From NCBI RefSeq assembly GCF_024139115.2, contig NC_085141.1:178572994-178636993 (forward strand): DNA of 64,000 nt. The letters are read 5' to 3'. Both the position numbers and the translations under genes were made by a program. The number at the start of each line of letters is the position of its first letter. The stretch's first letter is position 1. Positions 10,780-21,755 of this stretch are shown here, in pieces. The stretch comes from Armigeres subalbatus. Lineage: Eukaryota > Arthropoda > Insecta > Diptera > Culicidae. The notes beneath the pieces were generated by a model that made no database searches, was not told where the DNA came from, and saw only the letters and a program-made list of their open reading frames with translations.

Positions 10780-10960
10780 GTTGGCGTGGTTACGTAAGGC
10801 GAGTCACGTGAGACGTAAGATCGATAAGATATCGATATCGGCAATGGATATTATGCATATTACACACTGCCAAACAAGAATTCAAATAACTATAAATTCA
10901 TGGCACACACAGTCCAGGTTTACAGTTGGAATGTAGAACCATTGAAGAAGAAGAAGAAAA
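10780..10960 (+). mobile_element. Degenerate SINE remnant with GAAGAAG tail
   Basis: The 3' portion GTTGGAATGTAGAACC followed by (GAA)n resembles the end of the SINE at 40080-40320 (GTTGGAATGTAGATCC). The tRNA-like head is not recognisable. Confidence 0.45.
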
Positions 10961-12449
10961 AGTAGGAGGAGCGAACTCCCAAACAAGTGAAACAATGTGA
11001 ATACATGCGATAGTTTTCCGCTAAGTTTAGATTAGGCAAGTGAATTGAGCAAGAATTGAACGTGTTAAACCTTCGTTCAATTTGATCAACTCATTTACCC
11101 TGTCAAACCGTAGTATAATTTCCAATCTTAAGAGCGCTAGAGAACCATGCTACATCTTTGCTGGACTTATTTGGAGCTTCATGAAAGCCAATAAAATAAC
11201 TTTTTTTGTGATATCATTCCTTAGGCAGACGACTAAGAGATTTTATAACACATTTTTGTACACAGTAAAAAGCCGTAGGTAATCATTGGTTTTTAGCTAA
11301 GATTGCAAAATTCACTCTCAATAGATAATGAACGATGATGTATCATATCTACTTGATATTTTTTTGGATTTGACAAATGATGGACATTTAGGCAAAAATT
11401 GCACCTACCGCTTTAAGTTTGTTATTCAAATTGGTAATAAAGCTATTCGTACTTTCGTCTCTACGAAAAGAAATACTCATCAAATATTTTTTGGAAAAAC
11501 AACCAAACCACGTGTTTAAATTTAAGTAGTTCTACCATCAAAATATGAATTAAGCAGAAATAAAATTTTAAACTCATATCAGATAAGTATTGTGTAATTA
11601 ATAATCATTAACTTTCTTCTGCGAGGAAAACATGAATTAGTTTTCGTAACAAAACAGGAAGTTTTACGACAATGTGGCGCTATCAAGGATTAAACAAAAT
11701 TTATCAAAAAATCAATGAAAACCGTCCGTAATGACTGATATGTTCAATTTTTTTTTGCAAGCTCGATATAAAAAAGATCAGATCTGATAAAAAAGCATCA
11801 AATTAATCTGTAAAAAAAAAAGCATAAATAACCCTACCTATAGAACATCAGCTCATTTTATGTATAAAAGCCGAATATTTTATTATGCTAAGAGCATACT
11901 TTATAAATTTGCAGCCTAGACGGTAGTGTAATGAAACAATAAAATCCAAATTTAACAGCAAACAATAAATGTCGGTCAGGTAAGTGGAAGCGAATTGATT
12001 GCAAAACTAGTTGAAATATGTAGAAAAGTGAAAACGAATGTTAACGATACTAATGAAATTTACAAAACTAAAACATTTAGCAAACAGAAATATATGTTTA
12101 TATCATTTATTGCTGTTTTACAAAGTAATGAGTTGTATCGAATAATAAAATCAAAGCTTAAAGCTGTAAAGCTGTAAAACATGAAGAGAGAAAAACCAAC
12201 ATCAAATTCGTTGTTCAGCAAATTGATTGTAAATCATATCCGACATTCCTTTTTATACTACCTTACATGTAGACTTAACTGGGTTAAGCCGTTTTCTTGT
12301 TTGTACTTCGATTCCAGAATAATTTTCCAGGATTATCTAAGTGGTCAAGAAATTCTGTCTCACATGTCTAATTGATAAGGCTGATGATTTTCTCAGAACG
12401 CTCTACATATTCATGAAAACCAAATTAAGTAATTTTTTGAAATTTGTTC
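10961..12449. other. AT-rich intergenic DNA, no gene seen
   Basis: Short chance frames only; no splice-consistent exon, RNA gene or clear repeat structure was recognised. Confidence 0.5.
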
Positions 12450-12975
12450 AGACCGCATTGTACTCTCGTGCTCACTTTTCTCTTAGCTGAAGGAAGTCTA
12501 TAATGACTAATGAGGTCGTGGGTTCAATATCAGGCTCGTCCCTTTCCTACTATGAATTTCTATTCTAGTTCTTTCTGTGTTTCACGTTTTACCAAAACGA
12601 TTCCTTTTGTTATAACGTCGCACACAATCCCAAAACCTCCCGTGGCACCTATGAGAGGTCGTAGAGTTCTCTGCATCTTTCTTAAGTAGGTGTCCAACTA
12701 ACCATCCTTCCCCTTCATCAGCATTCGCAAGGACGTGGCCAGGACAGATCTCGACTATTGGAGAGTGCATTACTGCCATCTGAGAGATAGTTATTAGTCC
12801 CAAATCAATATTTGTGGTAACGGATGAAAGTGATGCTACTCTCATACAATAGTCTTGGTTTGTACCTTCTACGAATTTATGCTAAATGCTCAATGCTAAT
12901 GCTAATGCTAATAGACCGCATTGTACTCTCGTGCTGTGCGGCTCCCTTTTCTCTTAGCTGAAGGAAGTCTATAAT
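12450..12975. repeat. Direct repeat pair flanking a 408-bp spacer
   Basis: Copies at 12450-12504 and 12913-12975 both start AGACCGCATTGTACTCTCGT and end TAGCTGAAGGAAGTCTATAA. The right copy has a short extra GTGCGGCTCC. Just before the right copy is a small (GCTAAT)n run at 12890-12911. The spacer contains TCGTGGGTTCAATATC, which looks like a pol III B box, so tRNA-derived SINE DNA is possible. Confidence 0.55.
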
Positions 12976-13174
12976 ACGGCCCAAAGCTTAATTTCAACAG
13001 TTCTTCTGAGCGCTGTTTATACCCATTGATTTCGTTACGATTTTTGCTTGGACCCGTGCCTTCGTTTTACATTGGACCTGTTTGTGGAAGTGAAAGTCCG
13101 ATAAGCGGTGATAATCCTGCAAGGACACCGTTCTGGGAAAACTCTCTTAGAAGGCCTCGTCTCCACGTTCAGCA

Positions 13175-13342
13175 ATGAGCATTAACAAAATCAAGAGGAA
13201 TGGGGAATCTCTTAATTCTCCACTTCCTCGAAGAAGACAAGGTTTCAAGAAAAAACATATTAATAAAGTTTTCAAGATCGTCCTGCCTTACCGCGGAAAA
13301 AATAGAAGGAAGCTGGAGAGTTCAGATATTCCTTCTTACTAA
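13175..13342 (+). pseudogene. Jockey-like LINE ORF1 start, fragment
   Basis: ATG at 13175 opens 55 codons reading MSINKIKRNGESLNSPLPRR and then Lys/Arg-rich sequence, ending in TAA. A basic, Ser/Pro-containing start is typical of the nucleic-acid-binding ORF1 of Jockey-type LINEs. The GC-richer DNA in front (13050-13174) looks like its leader. The assignment rests on general resemblance. Confidence 0.35.
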
Positions 13343-13746
13343 ATTAGCTAAATCTGATTAAAATTGATCACTATTAATTATCTTAAGGATAAATTGTTTA
13401 GCTCAAAACTTGGAGGGGTATGTGGCGGGACCATCATCATCATCATCTTACATTAATATTGCAAATATTTACTCTTCTCCTCAAGGACCGTGGATTCGGC
13501 ATCGTAGCGCTGCAGGAGGTTTGTTGGAAGGGATCAATGGAAGTAATCATACCATCTACCAGAGCTGCGGCAACACACACGAGCTAGGAACAGCTTTCAA
13601 AGTGATGGACAATATGCAAAGCCGCGTGATCGGGTGGCGGCCAATCAATGAGAGAATGTGCAGGTTGAATATCAAAGGCCGATATGTGAATATGTACGTT
13701 ATGTGCAAGATATTGATTTGGAAAATGTATTGGAGGTAACCACTTT

Positions 13747-13820
13747 CCCTTCGATGGAACTCGAACCCATGACCCTACAGTACGCTAGACTGGTGCTTTA
13801 ACCAACTAAGCTACGAGGGA
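13747..13820 (-). tRNA. tRNA-like sequence, anticodon AGC (Ala-type), left arm
   Basis: The minus strand folds as a cloverleaf: 7-bp acceptor stem, D arm with A box TAGCTTAGTTGG, anticodon loop CTAGCGT, T arm with B box GGGTTCGAGTTCC. The first anticodon-stem pair is a C-T mismatch, and the acceptor lacks the G3-U70 pair that defines alanine tRNA. It is therefore more likely a repeat-borne pseudo-tRNA than a working gene. Confidence 0.4.
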
Positions 13821-13956
13821 CCTCCTAGCGGCTACTAAACGAGTTCGAGATTTCCAAATTGGACGCATAGTCAAATCACTCACAATCCATTTCTCAAGCC
13901 AATTTGGGAATCTCGAGCTCTTTCAGTAGCCGCTAGGTTGCGAAGGCCGACGGAGG

Positions 13957-14030
13957 TCCTTCGTAGCTTAGTTGGTTAGAGCACCAGTCTTGCGTACTGT
14001 AGGGTCATGGGTTCGAGTCCCATCGAAGGG
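13957..14030 (+). tRNA. tRNA-like sequence, anticodon UGC (Ala-type), right arm
   Basis: Acceptor TCCTTCG pairs with CGAAGGG. The D arm carries A box TAGCTTAGTTGG, the anticodon loop is CTTGCGT, and the T arm ATGGG-TTCGAGT-CCCAT carries B box GGTTCGAGTCC. Both internal pol III boxes fit the consensus. It has the same anticodon-stem mismatch as the left-arm copy and no G3-U70 pair, so aminoacylation with alanine is doubtful. Confidence 0.45.
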
Positions 14031-14858
14031 AAAGTGGTTACCTCCAATACATTATCCAAATCAATATCTTCTACATAACGTACATATTCACATATGAGTT
14101 TTCACAACATTGTAAATTAATGTCCAAGTCGGGTGGTTTAATCCCCGGAAATAGGCAATTAACTTCGATTGAACTGAACTGAAACTCAAACTGAAAATCA
14201 AAGACTGGTTCTTCAACTTCAACAAAATCTACGTCCATAGCCCACACTCTGGAAGCACTAATGATTAGAAGGACGCAATCTACGCGCATCTGGAACGTGG
14301 GTACGACAGCTGCCGAAGCCACGACGTCAAAATAATCATAGGAGATTTGAACGCTCAGGTTGGTCAAGAGGAGGAGTTTAGACCGACTATTGGAAAGTTC
14401 AGTTCGACGAAAAGTGCAGACAGATTCTGAAGGAAAAGGACGCATCGCGGGCGATCGCGTAGCAAGGGACCCGACAGTACTTAGAACGCAATAGACGGAA
14501 TCAGAGACAGCAGACCTTTTTCAGGAGAAGAAACGCCGCCTAGAAGAAGCGGAGTGCGAGGAGATGGAACAGCTGTGCGGTTCTCAAGAAATACGCAAGC
14601 TCTACCAGGAGCTTTACGCATCCCGCAAAGGTTTCGTACCGCGAGCCAAGATGCGCAGGGATGAGAATAGGTGCATCTTGATGGACGAACGTGAAGGCAG
14701 CACTACGAGGAACTTTTTTCTTACAAGAAGTAATGACCCAGCATACGCGTAGTAGTTGCCAAGTAGTTGCCGGAGTGTGGGACTCTCTTACACTAACTCT
14801 CCTTGGGCACCAACCCTAATCTCCCTCCTGGACAGCTTTTAAGCTTTATTTCTGGAGG

Positions 14859-14970
14859 ATACCCAAGTAACCAAAAGTTCTTTTAAGAGTACGTTTTTCA
14901 CTTAATCAGCTTCACTGAGCTGCTTAAGCGTGAAACGCACTCTTAAAGGAACTTTTGGTTACTTGGGTAT
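14859..14970. mobile_element. 112-bp palindromic MITE
   Basis: The ends ATACCCAAGTAACCAAAAGT and their complement ACTTTTGGTTACTTGGGTAT (14951-14970) face each other; the arms continue into a CACTTAA/TTAAGCGTG centre. It interrupts GC-rich LINE-leader-like DNA (TTTCTGGAGG before, GCTGTACTTCC after). Confidence 0.8.
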
Positions 14971-15480
14971 GCTGTACTTCCTCAGCACAAGCCGATCACT
15001 CACTCTTTTGCCGAAGCAGACCATACGCTACCCCACCGAAATAGGCGCACTTCCCATGCACCACTTGTGCCTCACTGTGGGCGTGTGGATTCAAACCACT
15101 ACCATCCTGCCACCAAAGCAGCTTCTCCAAATGTTACTCGCCCCATATGAGTCTTATTTCGGTGCTCACCCTAACACTCGAGGTGTCAATAGCGGTATGT
15201 AGGCACCAATCAATGCGGGGGCAGCAGGGACTATGTCCAAGGGCTTGACGATTCCTCCCCAGGCCATCTGCGAGTTGTAGCTCCTGCCTAGGATGTGGTG
15301 GGGTTTGACAGTGGGCCCTGCTAAACCGCTATAAAAAGCTGCATGTATCCGGAAGTAAGCTCCGCCGAAGCGACCGTGTACCGCTCAAAGCGCACGAGCC
15401 CAAGTCCTGGTGTCAGGTGGGACGCTAAACAGCCCTGACACGACGGCCCTCCGAGACGGAGACCCGACGACGAATAAGAA
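14971..15480 (+). other. LINE 5' leader-like sequence
   Basis: From 15284 the sequence CTAGGATGTGGTGGGGTTTG, then CGCTATAAAAAGCTGCATG, then CGACCGTGT is shared with 25027-25180 and, inverted, with 61790-61900, where it sits just upstream of a family A LINE. Here it runs directly into the family B endonuclease. It contains a TATA-like element. The part before 15284 holds no recognisable gene. Confidence 0.55.
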
Positions 15481-17450
15481 GTGTTCTATGCACAGCTGGA
15501 GCAGACATACGATGGATGCCCACTGCGGGACGTCAAAATCGTCATCGGTGACATGAACGCTCAGGTAGGAAGGGAGGAAATGTATAGACCGGTCATCGGA
15601 CCGGATAGTCTGCATACCGTATCGAACGACTACGGCCAACGATGCATACACTTTGCAGCCTCGCGCGGAATGGTAGTCCGATGCACTTTCTTCCCTCGCA
15701 AGAATATCCACAAGGCCACATGGAAATCACCTAATCAAGTAACGGAAAACCAAATCGACCACGTTTTAATCGACGGTAATTTCTTCTCACGAACGTACGC
15801 ACTTACCGAAGTGCGAATATTGAATCCGACCACTACCTCGTTGCAGTACGTCTGCGCTCAAAACTCTCGACGGTGTACAACACGTGTCGGAGTCGTGCGC
15901 CGCGGCTAAACATTGGGCGGACGGTAGGCAGCAGCTGGAAGTGGCACTCCCAACGGAAGAGCAGCTAGGCACAGCTTCTCCTAAAGATGGCTGGAGAGAC
16001 ATCCGATATGCCATTGAAAGCACCGCAACCGCTACACTAGGCACGGTGGCTCCGGATCAGAGAAACGACTGGTATGACGGCGAATGTGAGCAGTTAGTTG
16101 AGGAGAAGAATGCAGCATGGACGAGATTGTTGCAACACCGCACGAGGGCAAACGAGGCACGAAATAAACAGGCGCGGAACAGACAAAACTCGATTTTTCG
16201 GAGGAAAAAGCGTCAGCAAGATCGAGACCGTGAAGAGACTGAGGAACTGTACCGCACTAATAACACACGAAAGTTCCATGAGAAGTAGAACCGTTCAAGT
16301 AAGGGCCACGTGTCACAGCCCCATATGTGTCAGGACATAATCGGGAACCTTACAAACGAGCGTGAGGTGATCCAAAGGTGGCGAAGAGTACCTGAATGAC
16401 GATATGGCAGACAACGGTTGCGGTATGGTAATGAACCTAGGAACACGCGCGCAGGACATGCGACTTCCGGCTCCGAATCTCCAGAAAATCCAGGAGGAGA
16501 TCCGCCGGCTGAAAAACAACAAAGCTCCTGGAGTTGACCAACTACCAGGAGAGCTGTTCAAACACGGTAGTGAGGCACTGGCTAGAGCGTTACACTGGGT
16601 GATTACCAAGGTTTGGGAGGACGAGGTTCTGCCGCAGGAGTGGATGGAAGGTGTCGTGTGTCCCATCTACAAAAAGGGCGATAAGCTGGATTGTAGCAAC
16701 TATCACGCAATCACATTGCTGAACGCCGCCTACAAGATACTCTCCCAAATTTTATGCCGTCGACTAACACCAATTGCAAAAGAGTTCGTGGGGCAGTACC
16801 AGGCCGGATTTATGGGTGAAAGTTCTACCACAGACCAGGTGTTCGCCGTACGTCAGGTATTGCAGAAATGCCGCGAATACAACGTGCCCAGACATCATCT
16901 ATTTAACGACTTCAAAGCCGCATATGATACAATCGATCGGGACCAGCTGTGGTAGCTCATGCACGAAAATGGATTTTCGGATAAACTGATACGGTTGATT
17001 AAGGCGACGGTTGATGTGCGTAGTTCGAGTTTCAGGGGCATTCTCGAGTCCCTTCGAAACGGGCAGAGGGTTACGGCAAGGTGATGGTCTTTCATGTCTG
17101 CTATTCAACATCGCTTTGGAGGGAGTAATACGAAGGGCAGGGATTGACACGAGTGATACGATTTTCACGAAGTCCGTCCAGTTATTTGGTTTCGCCGACG
17201 ACATTGATATCATGGCACGTAACTTTGAGAGGATGGAGGAAACCTACATCATACTGAAAAGCGAAGCTAAACGGATTGGACTAGTCATCAACACGTCGAA
17301 GACGAAGTACATGATAGGAAGAGGCTCAAGAGAGGTCAATGTAAGCCACCTACCACGAGTCTCTATCGGTTGTGACGAAATCGAGGTGGTTGAAGAATTC
17401 GTGTACTTGGGTTCATTGGTGACCGTCGATAACGATACCAGCAAGACGCT
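15481..17450 (+). mobile_element. LINE (family B), endonuclease plus RT, 3'-truncated
   Basis: Plus-strand frames encode endonuclease motifs (VKIVIGDMNAQVGREEM near 15540, TENQIDHVLID near 15750), a basic linker (16100-16280), then [18 protein letters not shown] (16515), [19 protein letters not shown] (16640), [15 protein letters not shown] (16900), GRGLRQGDGLSCLLFNIAL (17060) and catalytic FADDIDIM (17191-17214). An in-frame TAG at 16953 interrupts just after the [12 protein letters not shown] motif, and shifts separate the endonuclease blocks. Homology stops at about 17450 in the thumb, where the sequence passes into ACAGACAT repeats. One break is a simple stop, so decay is moderate. Confidence 0.88.
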
Positions 17451-17579
17451 CCGATGCCAGACATACAGACATGTCTGTATTTATAAATTATAAATTTATA
17501 AATTTTGATCTTGCATACAGACATCATACAGATTACAGACATTATGCAGACTTTTGATTGAAGTTACATACTTTTACAG

Positions 17580-18470
17580 ACATTCAGTTTTCGAAAACTT
17601 TGGACTGCCAAACAGAATCCTGTTGTGCTTTCCAATTAAATCATTTAAAAAAAGGATTGTTTCTGAAGCCCAAAATGATCCCGTTCGACAGCCCAAAAGA
17701 ACTCCATTAGGGTGCACAAAGGATATCCGTAAGTACGAGTTTCTGAACGAAATTCTCGAATCACTCTGGGCTTCCCAAAGAAATCCTTTCGAACTTCCAA
17801 ATTCTGATGGGATTCTGAACAAAATCATTCTAGAATTCCGAACGGAACCCTTTTGGACTTTCGAAAGAAATACTTTTGGACTTTCGATTGGAGCGTTCTG
17901 GGCTTCTGAATGGACAAGGGATTGCGATTAGAATACTTATAGGATTTCCTACCGAAGCCATACAGGAATGTTGTTCAGAAGCGTAAAAGGAATCGATTCG
18001 AAAACCCAGAAGAGTTCCTTCCGCAAACCAAAAAGAGCTCCGTTCAGAAAACCATAAAATCTCGGTCTGAAACCTCAAAACAAGTCATTTCTGTGGGCTT
18101 CCGAACGAAATTACTTGGGATTCTGGAAGGAATTCTATTATATATTCTTTTGGGTTTCCGAACGGAACCTTGTTGTGCTTCTGAACGAAATTATTTTGGA
18201 CTCTACTTTCGAACGGATTCCTTTCAGTCTTTCGAAAAGAATACTTTTGGGTTTCCGAATGGGGCCTCTAATGTTTTTTTCGGTTTCTGTACTAGGGATA
18301 CCCTTTTGGGATTCCGAAGCCTAAAAAGATTCCGTTCGGAAGCCAAAAGGATTTTGTTCGAAAGCGCAAAAAGACAGGAAGCCCGAATAAGTTCGAAAGG
18401 TTGTAAAGCCAGAAGATGTCCGTTTCGTTCTCTGAGGTTTAAAACGGATTTATTCCTTCGTATTTCGTAA
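17580..18470. repeat. Diverged minisatellite with blocks in both orientations
   Basis: Units of roughly 27-33 bases follow the theme TTCCGAACGGAATCCTTTTG. Blocks around 17730-17930 and 18090-18290 carry it forward. Blocks around 17640-17720, 17960-18080 and 18300-18400 carry the complement (GTTCGGAAGCCAAAAGGAT). No two units are identical. Long open frames on both strands here arise from the repeat, not from a gene. A short ACAGACAT array (17455-17570) precedes it. Confidence 0.7.
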
Positions 18471-18642
18471 ATTACTTATTTTCAGTATCTCGTAGGTACT
18501 TGACTCGGCTTAGACTACGTTCAGCATGGTGATATAGCTACTTGATATAGAGAATCTTGACATGAGATGTCATGCGAATTATTTACAGTAAAAATAAGAT
18601 ATGTGAACTTTGATGTCATGCTACTCTATACCAAGTGATATA

Positions 18643-18718
18643 CTGCCGTGAATCGCATATTTGTCCCATATGAATAAGAAATGCAGCAAAGATGGGACAG
18701 ATATGTGATTCACGGCAG
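18643..18718. mobile_element. Short palindromic MITE, CTGCCGT family, copy 1
   Basis: The left end CTGCCGTGAATCGCATATTT and its near-complement at the right (GTGATTCACGGCAG) form arms of about 28 bases around a short loop. Related elements are at 23360-23440, 48091-48321 and 48419-48564. Confidence 0.75.
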
Positions 18719-18747
18719 CTCGTAGCCTGGAAGGCACATTAGTCTTA

Positions 18748-18845
18748 TGGGCCAAACACAATTGATACGTTTGCGTGCGTTTTGACAGTTTTCCCATGGA
18801 AAAACTGTCAAAACGCACGCAAACGTACCAATTGTGTTTGACCCA
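18748..18845. mobile_element. 98-bp palindromic MITE, copy 2 (TTA flanks)
   Basis: Identical over 98 bases to 7389-7486, with TTA immediately on both sides (18745-18747 and 18846-18848). Confidence 0.85.
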
Positions 18846-18848
18846 TTA

Positions 18849-19716
18849 CACTGACTTTTTGATTATTGAAACCCTGGGAGATAGCTCTCGATACTACACA
18901 TTAATTAAAATAAATATTGTCGTCATACAACAGGTAAATTTTCAACAAGGAAAAACAATCTGAAATGGCCAAATTTTGTTTTGCGTCTTATTGTTGTTAT
19001 CTTGCCTTAGAAAATTTTCTTGCCGACAGTTTTGTTTTCGGCTCACAATGACAGCTAGATTTCGGCTTGGCTTGACATACATTTTTTTAAATCTGTTTCT
19101 CAATCCCAGTTGAAACCTCTACGTTGTCAAAAGTGCATAGTTTTGAATAATTTTCTAATTCCTGCACCTTCTGACTTTTTGCCGAGATTGATACAGACTT
19201 ATGAAAAATGTATCTGGCATTCCTGGGTTGGCGAAGTGCAGCCAAGGACCGAGCTGAATGGAGAAGACTGCACAGGCCACTCCGGCTTTAGTCTGGTAAT
19301 AAATAATAAAAGGTATGAAGAATGTTTTTATAGAGGTCGATTTGAAAGCGAGCGGGGGGCAATATTTGTGATGGTATAGATCTCACGACCTTCCTTCTGC
19401 CAAACTCCCGTATGAAGGGGAGGGAAGAATATCAGTGTGGAAGCTGATAGATCTCCACTGGCAAAAGGAAGGTGGTTTGATTTGCTCATATACCATCGTG
19501 TGCGGAACGGTTTTCTTTATAATCATAGGCAATGCATACACAGTTTGTTTTGATTTCGATTGTCGTCCCATCGGTGAATGTCCTCATGGACAACCTAATT
19601 TCAGTTTCGTCTTATGAGATTTTTTTTACAAAATCAAAGGAAAATAACCATTCACTATTCATTTGCCATATATTTTTCCAACAAAGTCACCACAATCAAT
19701 TTTAGTACTGTCAGTA
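18849..19716. other. No gene seen
   Basis: AT-rich DNA downstream of the MICOS gene (which reads leftward). The frames at 19110-19379 and 19435-19617 show no recognisable domain and no splice context. Confidence 0.4.
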
Positions 19717-19722
19717 TTTATT
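19717..19722 (-). terminator. Polyadenylation signal of the MICOS gene
   Basis: AATAAA on the minus strand overlaps the stop codon region of the last exon (stop at 19718-19720), implying a very short 3' UTR or use of a further downstream signal. Confidence 0.45.
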
Positions 19723-21003
19723 TTTTATCAGGAAACACCACATTATATGCAGATTTTGCAAGTCCTGAAACGCTGTCTTTTAGTTCACCAATGCTGGTAG
19801 GAATTGTTGGCAGTTCGAGTTGTTCATCGCCGGGCTTCACACCGTACACAAAGTTGTAGCCGATGGTGGCAAATTTCTTCGCTTCTACCAAACCATGCTG
19901 GGCGTACAGTTCCGCTTCCTGGGGGTAGCAGACCGACGCAACGCCTCCGGCACCGACCGACGTGTACAGCAGACGACGGATGAATCCACCTCGGAGTCCG
20001 AAAATCAAACCCGCTAAACCGCCGATGGCTATCGCACCCACACGAGGCATCGTGTTGTCCTCTTCGTTTAGGTAATCACGAATAACTGAAAATATAAAAC
20101 AGATATTGTTACTATTACTTCAGTTTTTTTGGAATTGAAGTGTTTCCTACGATTTAGAGAAAAGCAGTAGCATAAAAGTATTTTTAATAGCATATGTATC
20201 TAGTTTATGATAAATGTTTCAGTTTTTTTTAAATATTCTATAGGAAAATTCATCTAATTAAAAACAATAAAATAGCTAAAACAATAAAACATAAAGAATT
20301 ATATAAAAAAGGATATTTGTGATGTGTCAGCAATAGGACACATGTTTAAAATTTGTGTTTTTTTACTTCGAGTAAAAATGGTTTTGATATCGAGTCGTAT
20401 TATCTCTTATTAGGTTCGTAATTTTGGTTTTTCAGGCGGCTTATTGCGCAAACCTCTTGTCTCATCGGAATGCCGTCGTATCAGGTCTGTTTAGTGTTTC
20501 ACCTAACACCATGGTCCTGCAGGACTGTCTCTTTGGCGGATCATAAATACTTGCGGATACATGCAAACCTTGAATTTATCGAATGTAAGATAATGATCAA
20601 AAGGATTGTTGAAAAATCGTAGAAAAATAGTTTTCTTCGCCTGAACAATTCATATGTACTCACATTTAGTTTGCTTCTTCCCATCCTCATACCACTGGAC
20701 AACTTGCTTCTTCTGGTCCGTCAGCAGATGCGATGCATCGGACACCTGCACCCGAACCGCACGGATTCCTTCTTCTATGGCTTGAACGGGCTTGGAGGGA
20801 ACGCTCTCCTTGTGGCCTTCGCACTCGCAGGTTACTTTTTGATTGATTGGCCGGTAAAGGGGCAGCTCCGATGGCTTACAAACGATGGGTTTTGTTGCTT
20901 TGCTAGCATCTCCTGCGACGGGGGTGCCGGTGTTTTCTGAAGCTTTCACGACGGCAGCAGCTCCCAAAACAAACGGGACTCCGCAGCCCACACCACGGAT
21001 CAT
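19718..21003 (-). CDS. MICOS complex subunit of the MIC26/MIC27 (apolipoprotein O) family
   Basis: Two coding exons on the minus strand: 21003-20664 and 20085-19718, joined by an intron with donor GTGAGT and acceptor TTTTCAG. The phase fits (340 + 368 bases = 235 residues plus stop). Exon 1 starts MIRGVGCGVPFVLG, a hydrophobic N-terminal stretch, then KPSELPLY, the conserved short motif near the start of this family, a Cys pair, and a helical middle. Exon 2 carries PRVGAIAIGGLAGLIFGLRG (residues about 127-146) and LLYTSVGAGGVASVCYP (about 152-168), two Gly-rich membrane helices, followed by a short charged tail. These proteins sit in the inner mitochondrial membrane and, with MIC10 and MIC13/QIL1, shape crista junctions. 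Length fits the family (about 200-260). The bases TG before the ATG follow an acceptor CAG at 21006-21008, so a 5' non-coding exon probably lies upstream. Identification is firm at family level; MIC26 versus MIC27 is not resolved. Confidence 0.88.
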
Positions 21004-21590
21004 CACTGTAAATTTTAAAATATTCCTTATGAATTGCACAATTAACGTCACCACAAACTAGATAATAGATGCATGACAAATAAAAAAGATTATACTAACT
21101 TTTTGAAAAATTATATAATTTTGAAAGTTTCGCGACAAAATTTTGCGAGGAGGAAAAATTGTTTTGCCAAACATATGATTTTGACGTTTATAAAATAACT
21201 CGTTCGCCACCTACAGGCGATTCCAAGAACTAGGAACAGGTTCATGTACAGGATGACAATGTCGCTACCTCCAATATGTAGATGGCGGTAGTGATGATAT
21301 TTTAGTTTCTACAATGGATCATAGGCAGAAAAAGGCTCAAATTGGCCAAAATTTAAATTAAGTATAGCCAACATATTTAATAAAAAAAATGGTTTTCGTA
21401 CGGCCGAGTTGCCGAATAATAGGGTTTCTTACCCCATTCCCGGCCTAACATGCATACGACTGCATTATTTAATTGATATTTATGACAGGAAGCAACTTTT
21501 CCTAAACTTCGTGTGCCGTGCAATACTGCAATGGGATTCACTTCTGCTTAAAATATATATTTAAAAATAATAAAAATATTTTGTTGTTTA

Positions 21591-21755
21591 GGGGCCGTAC
21601 ACATATTACGTAAGCACTTATGGGGGGAGGGGGGGTCGGTAAATATCTTACGCTCCATATAAACAAAAAATCATTTGTATGAAAAAAATCTTACATGGGG
21701 GGAGGGGGGTTCGAAAAACCCAGAAAAATTGCTTACGTAATAAGTGTACGACCCC
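21591..21755. mobile_element. MITE with GGGGCCGTACAC ends, TTA duplication
   Basis: The left end GGGGCCGTACACATATTACG and the complement of the right end GGGGTCGTACACTTATTACG are inverted repeats. TTA flanks both sides (21588-21590, 21756-21758). Inside are two G-runs (GGGGGGAGGGGGGG near 21623 and GGGGGGAGGGGGG near 21699). A diverged relative is at 44129-44296. Confidence 0.8.

Larger units (their letters stand above)
13682..14095. repeat. 414-bp inverted repeat with a tRNA-like gene in each arm
   Basis: The outer ends ATATGTGAATATGTACGTTA and its complement at 14076-14095 are followed inward by matching arms of about 165 bases (TTGGAGGTAACCACTTTCCC on the left at 13730, mirrored at 14030). 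The centre is about 13890. Each arm contains a tRNA-like sequence in opposite orientation, transcribed toward the outside. The element interrupts LINE family C. Confidence 0.8.
13440..14750 (+). mobile_element. LINE (family C) endonuclease region, split by a palindromic insert
   Basis: Before the insert the plus strand encodes GIVALQEVCWKGS and VIGWRPINERMCRLNIKGRY (13490-13690). After it come LKIKDWFFNF (about 14190), DVKIIIGDLNAQVGQEEEF (about 14310) and MEQLCGSQEIRKLYQELYA (14564 on). These are successive parts of one AP-type endonuclease (Glu of LQE, Asp/Asn of GDLNAQ) and the linker before the RT. The palindrome at 13682-14095 lies between the two halves. Stops and shifts occur in both halves and the RT is missing. 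The linker matches the minus-strand copy at 62054-62966. Confidence 0.75.

Noticed and set aside
13747..14030. A functional pair of tRNA-Ala genes
   Set aside because: Both copies have an anticodon-stem mismatch, lack the alanine G3-U70 pair, and sit in a repeat that interrupts a dead LINE.
17554..18470. Open frames of 80-125 codons on both strands
   Set aside because: They fall inside a degenerate tandem repeat and arise from its period; no domain is recognisable.
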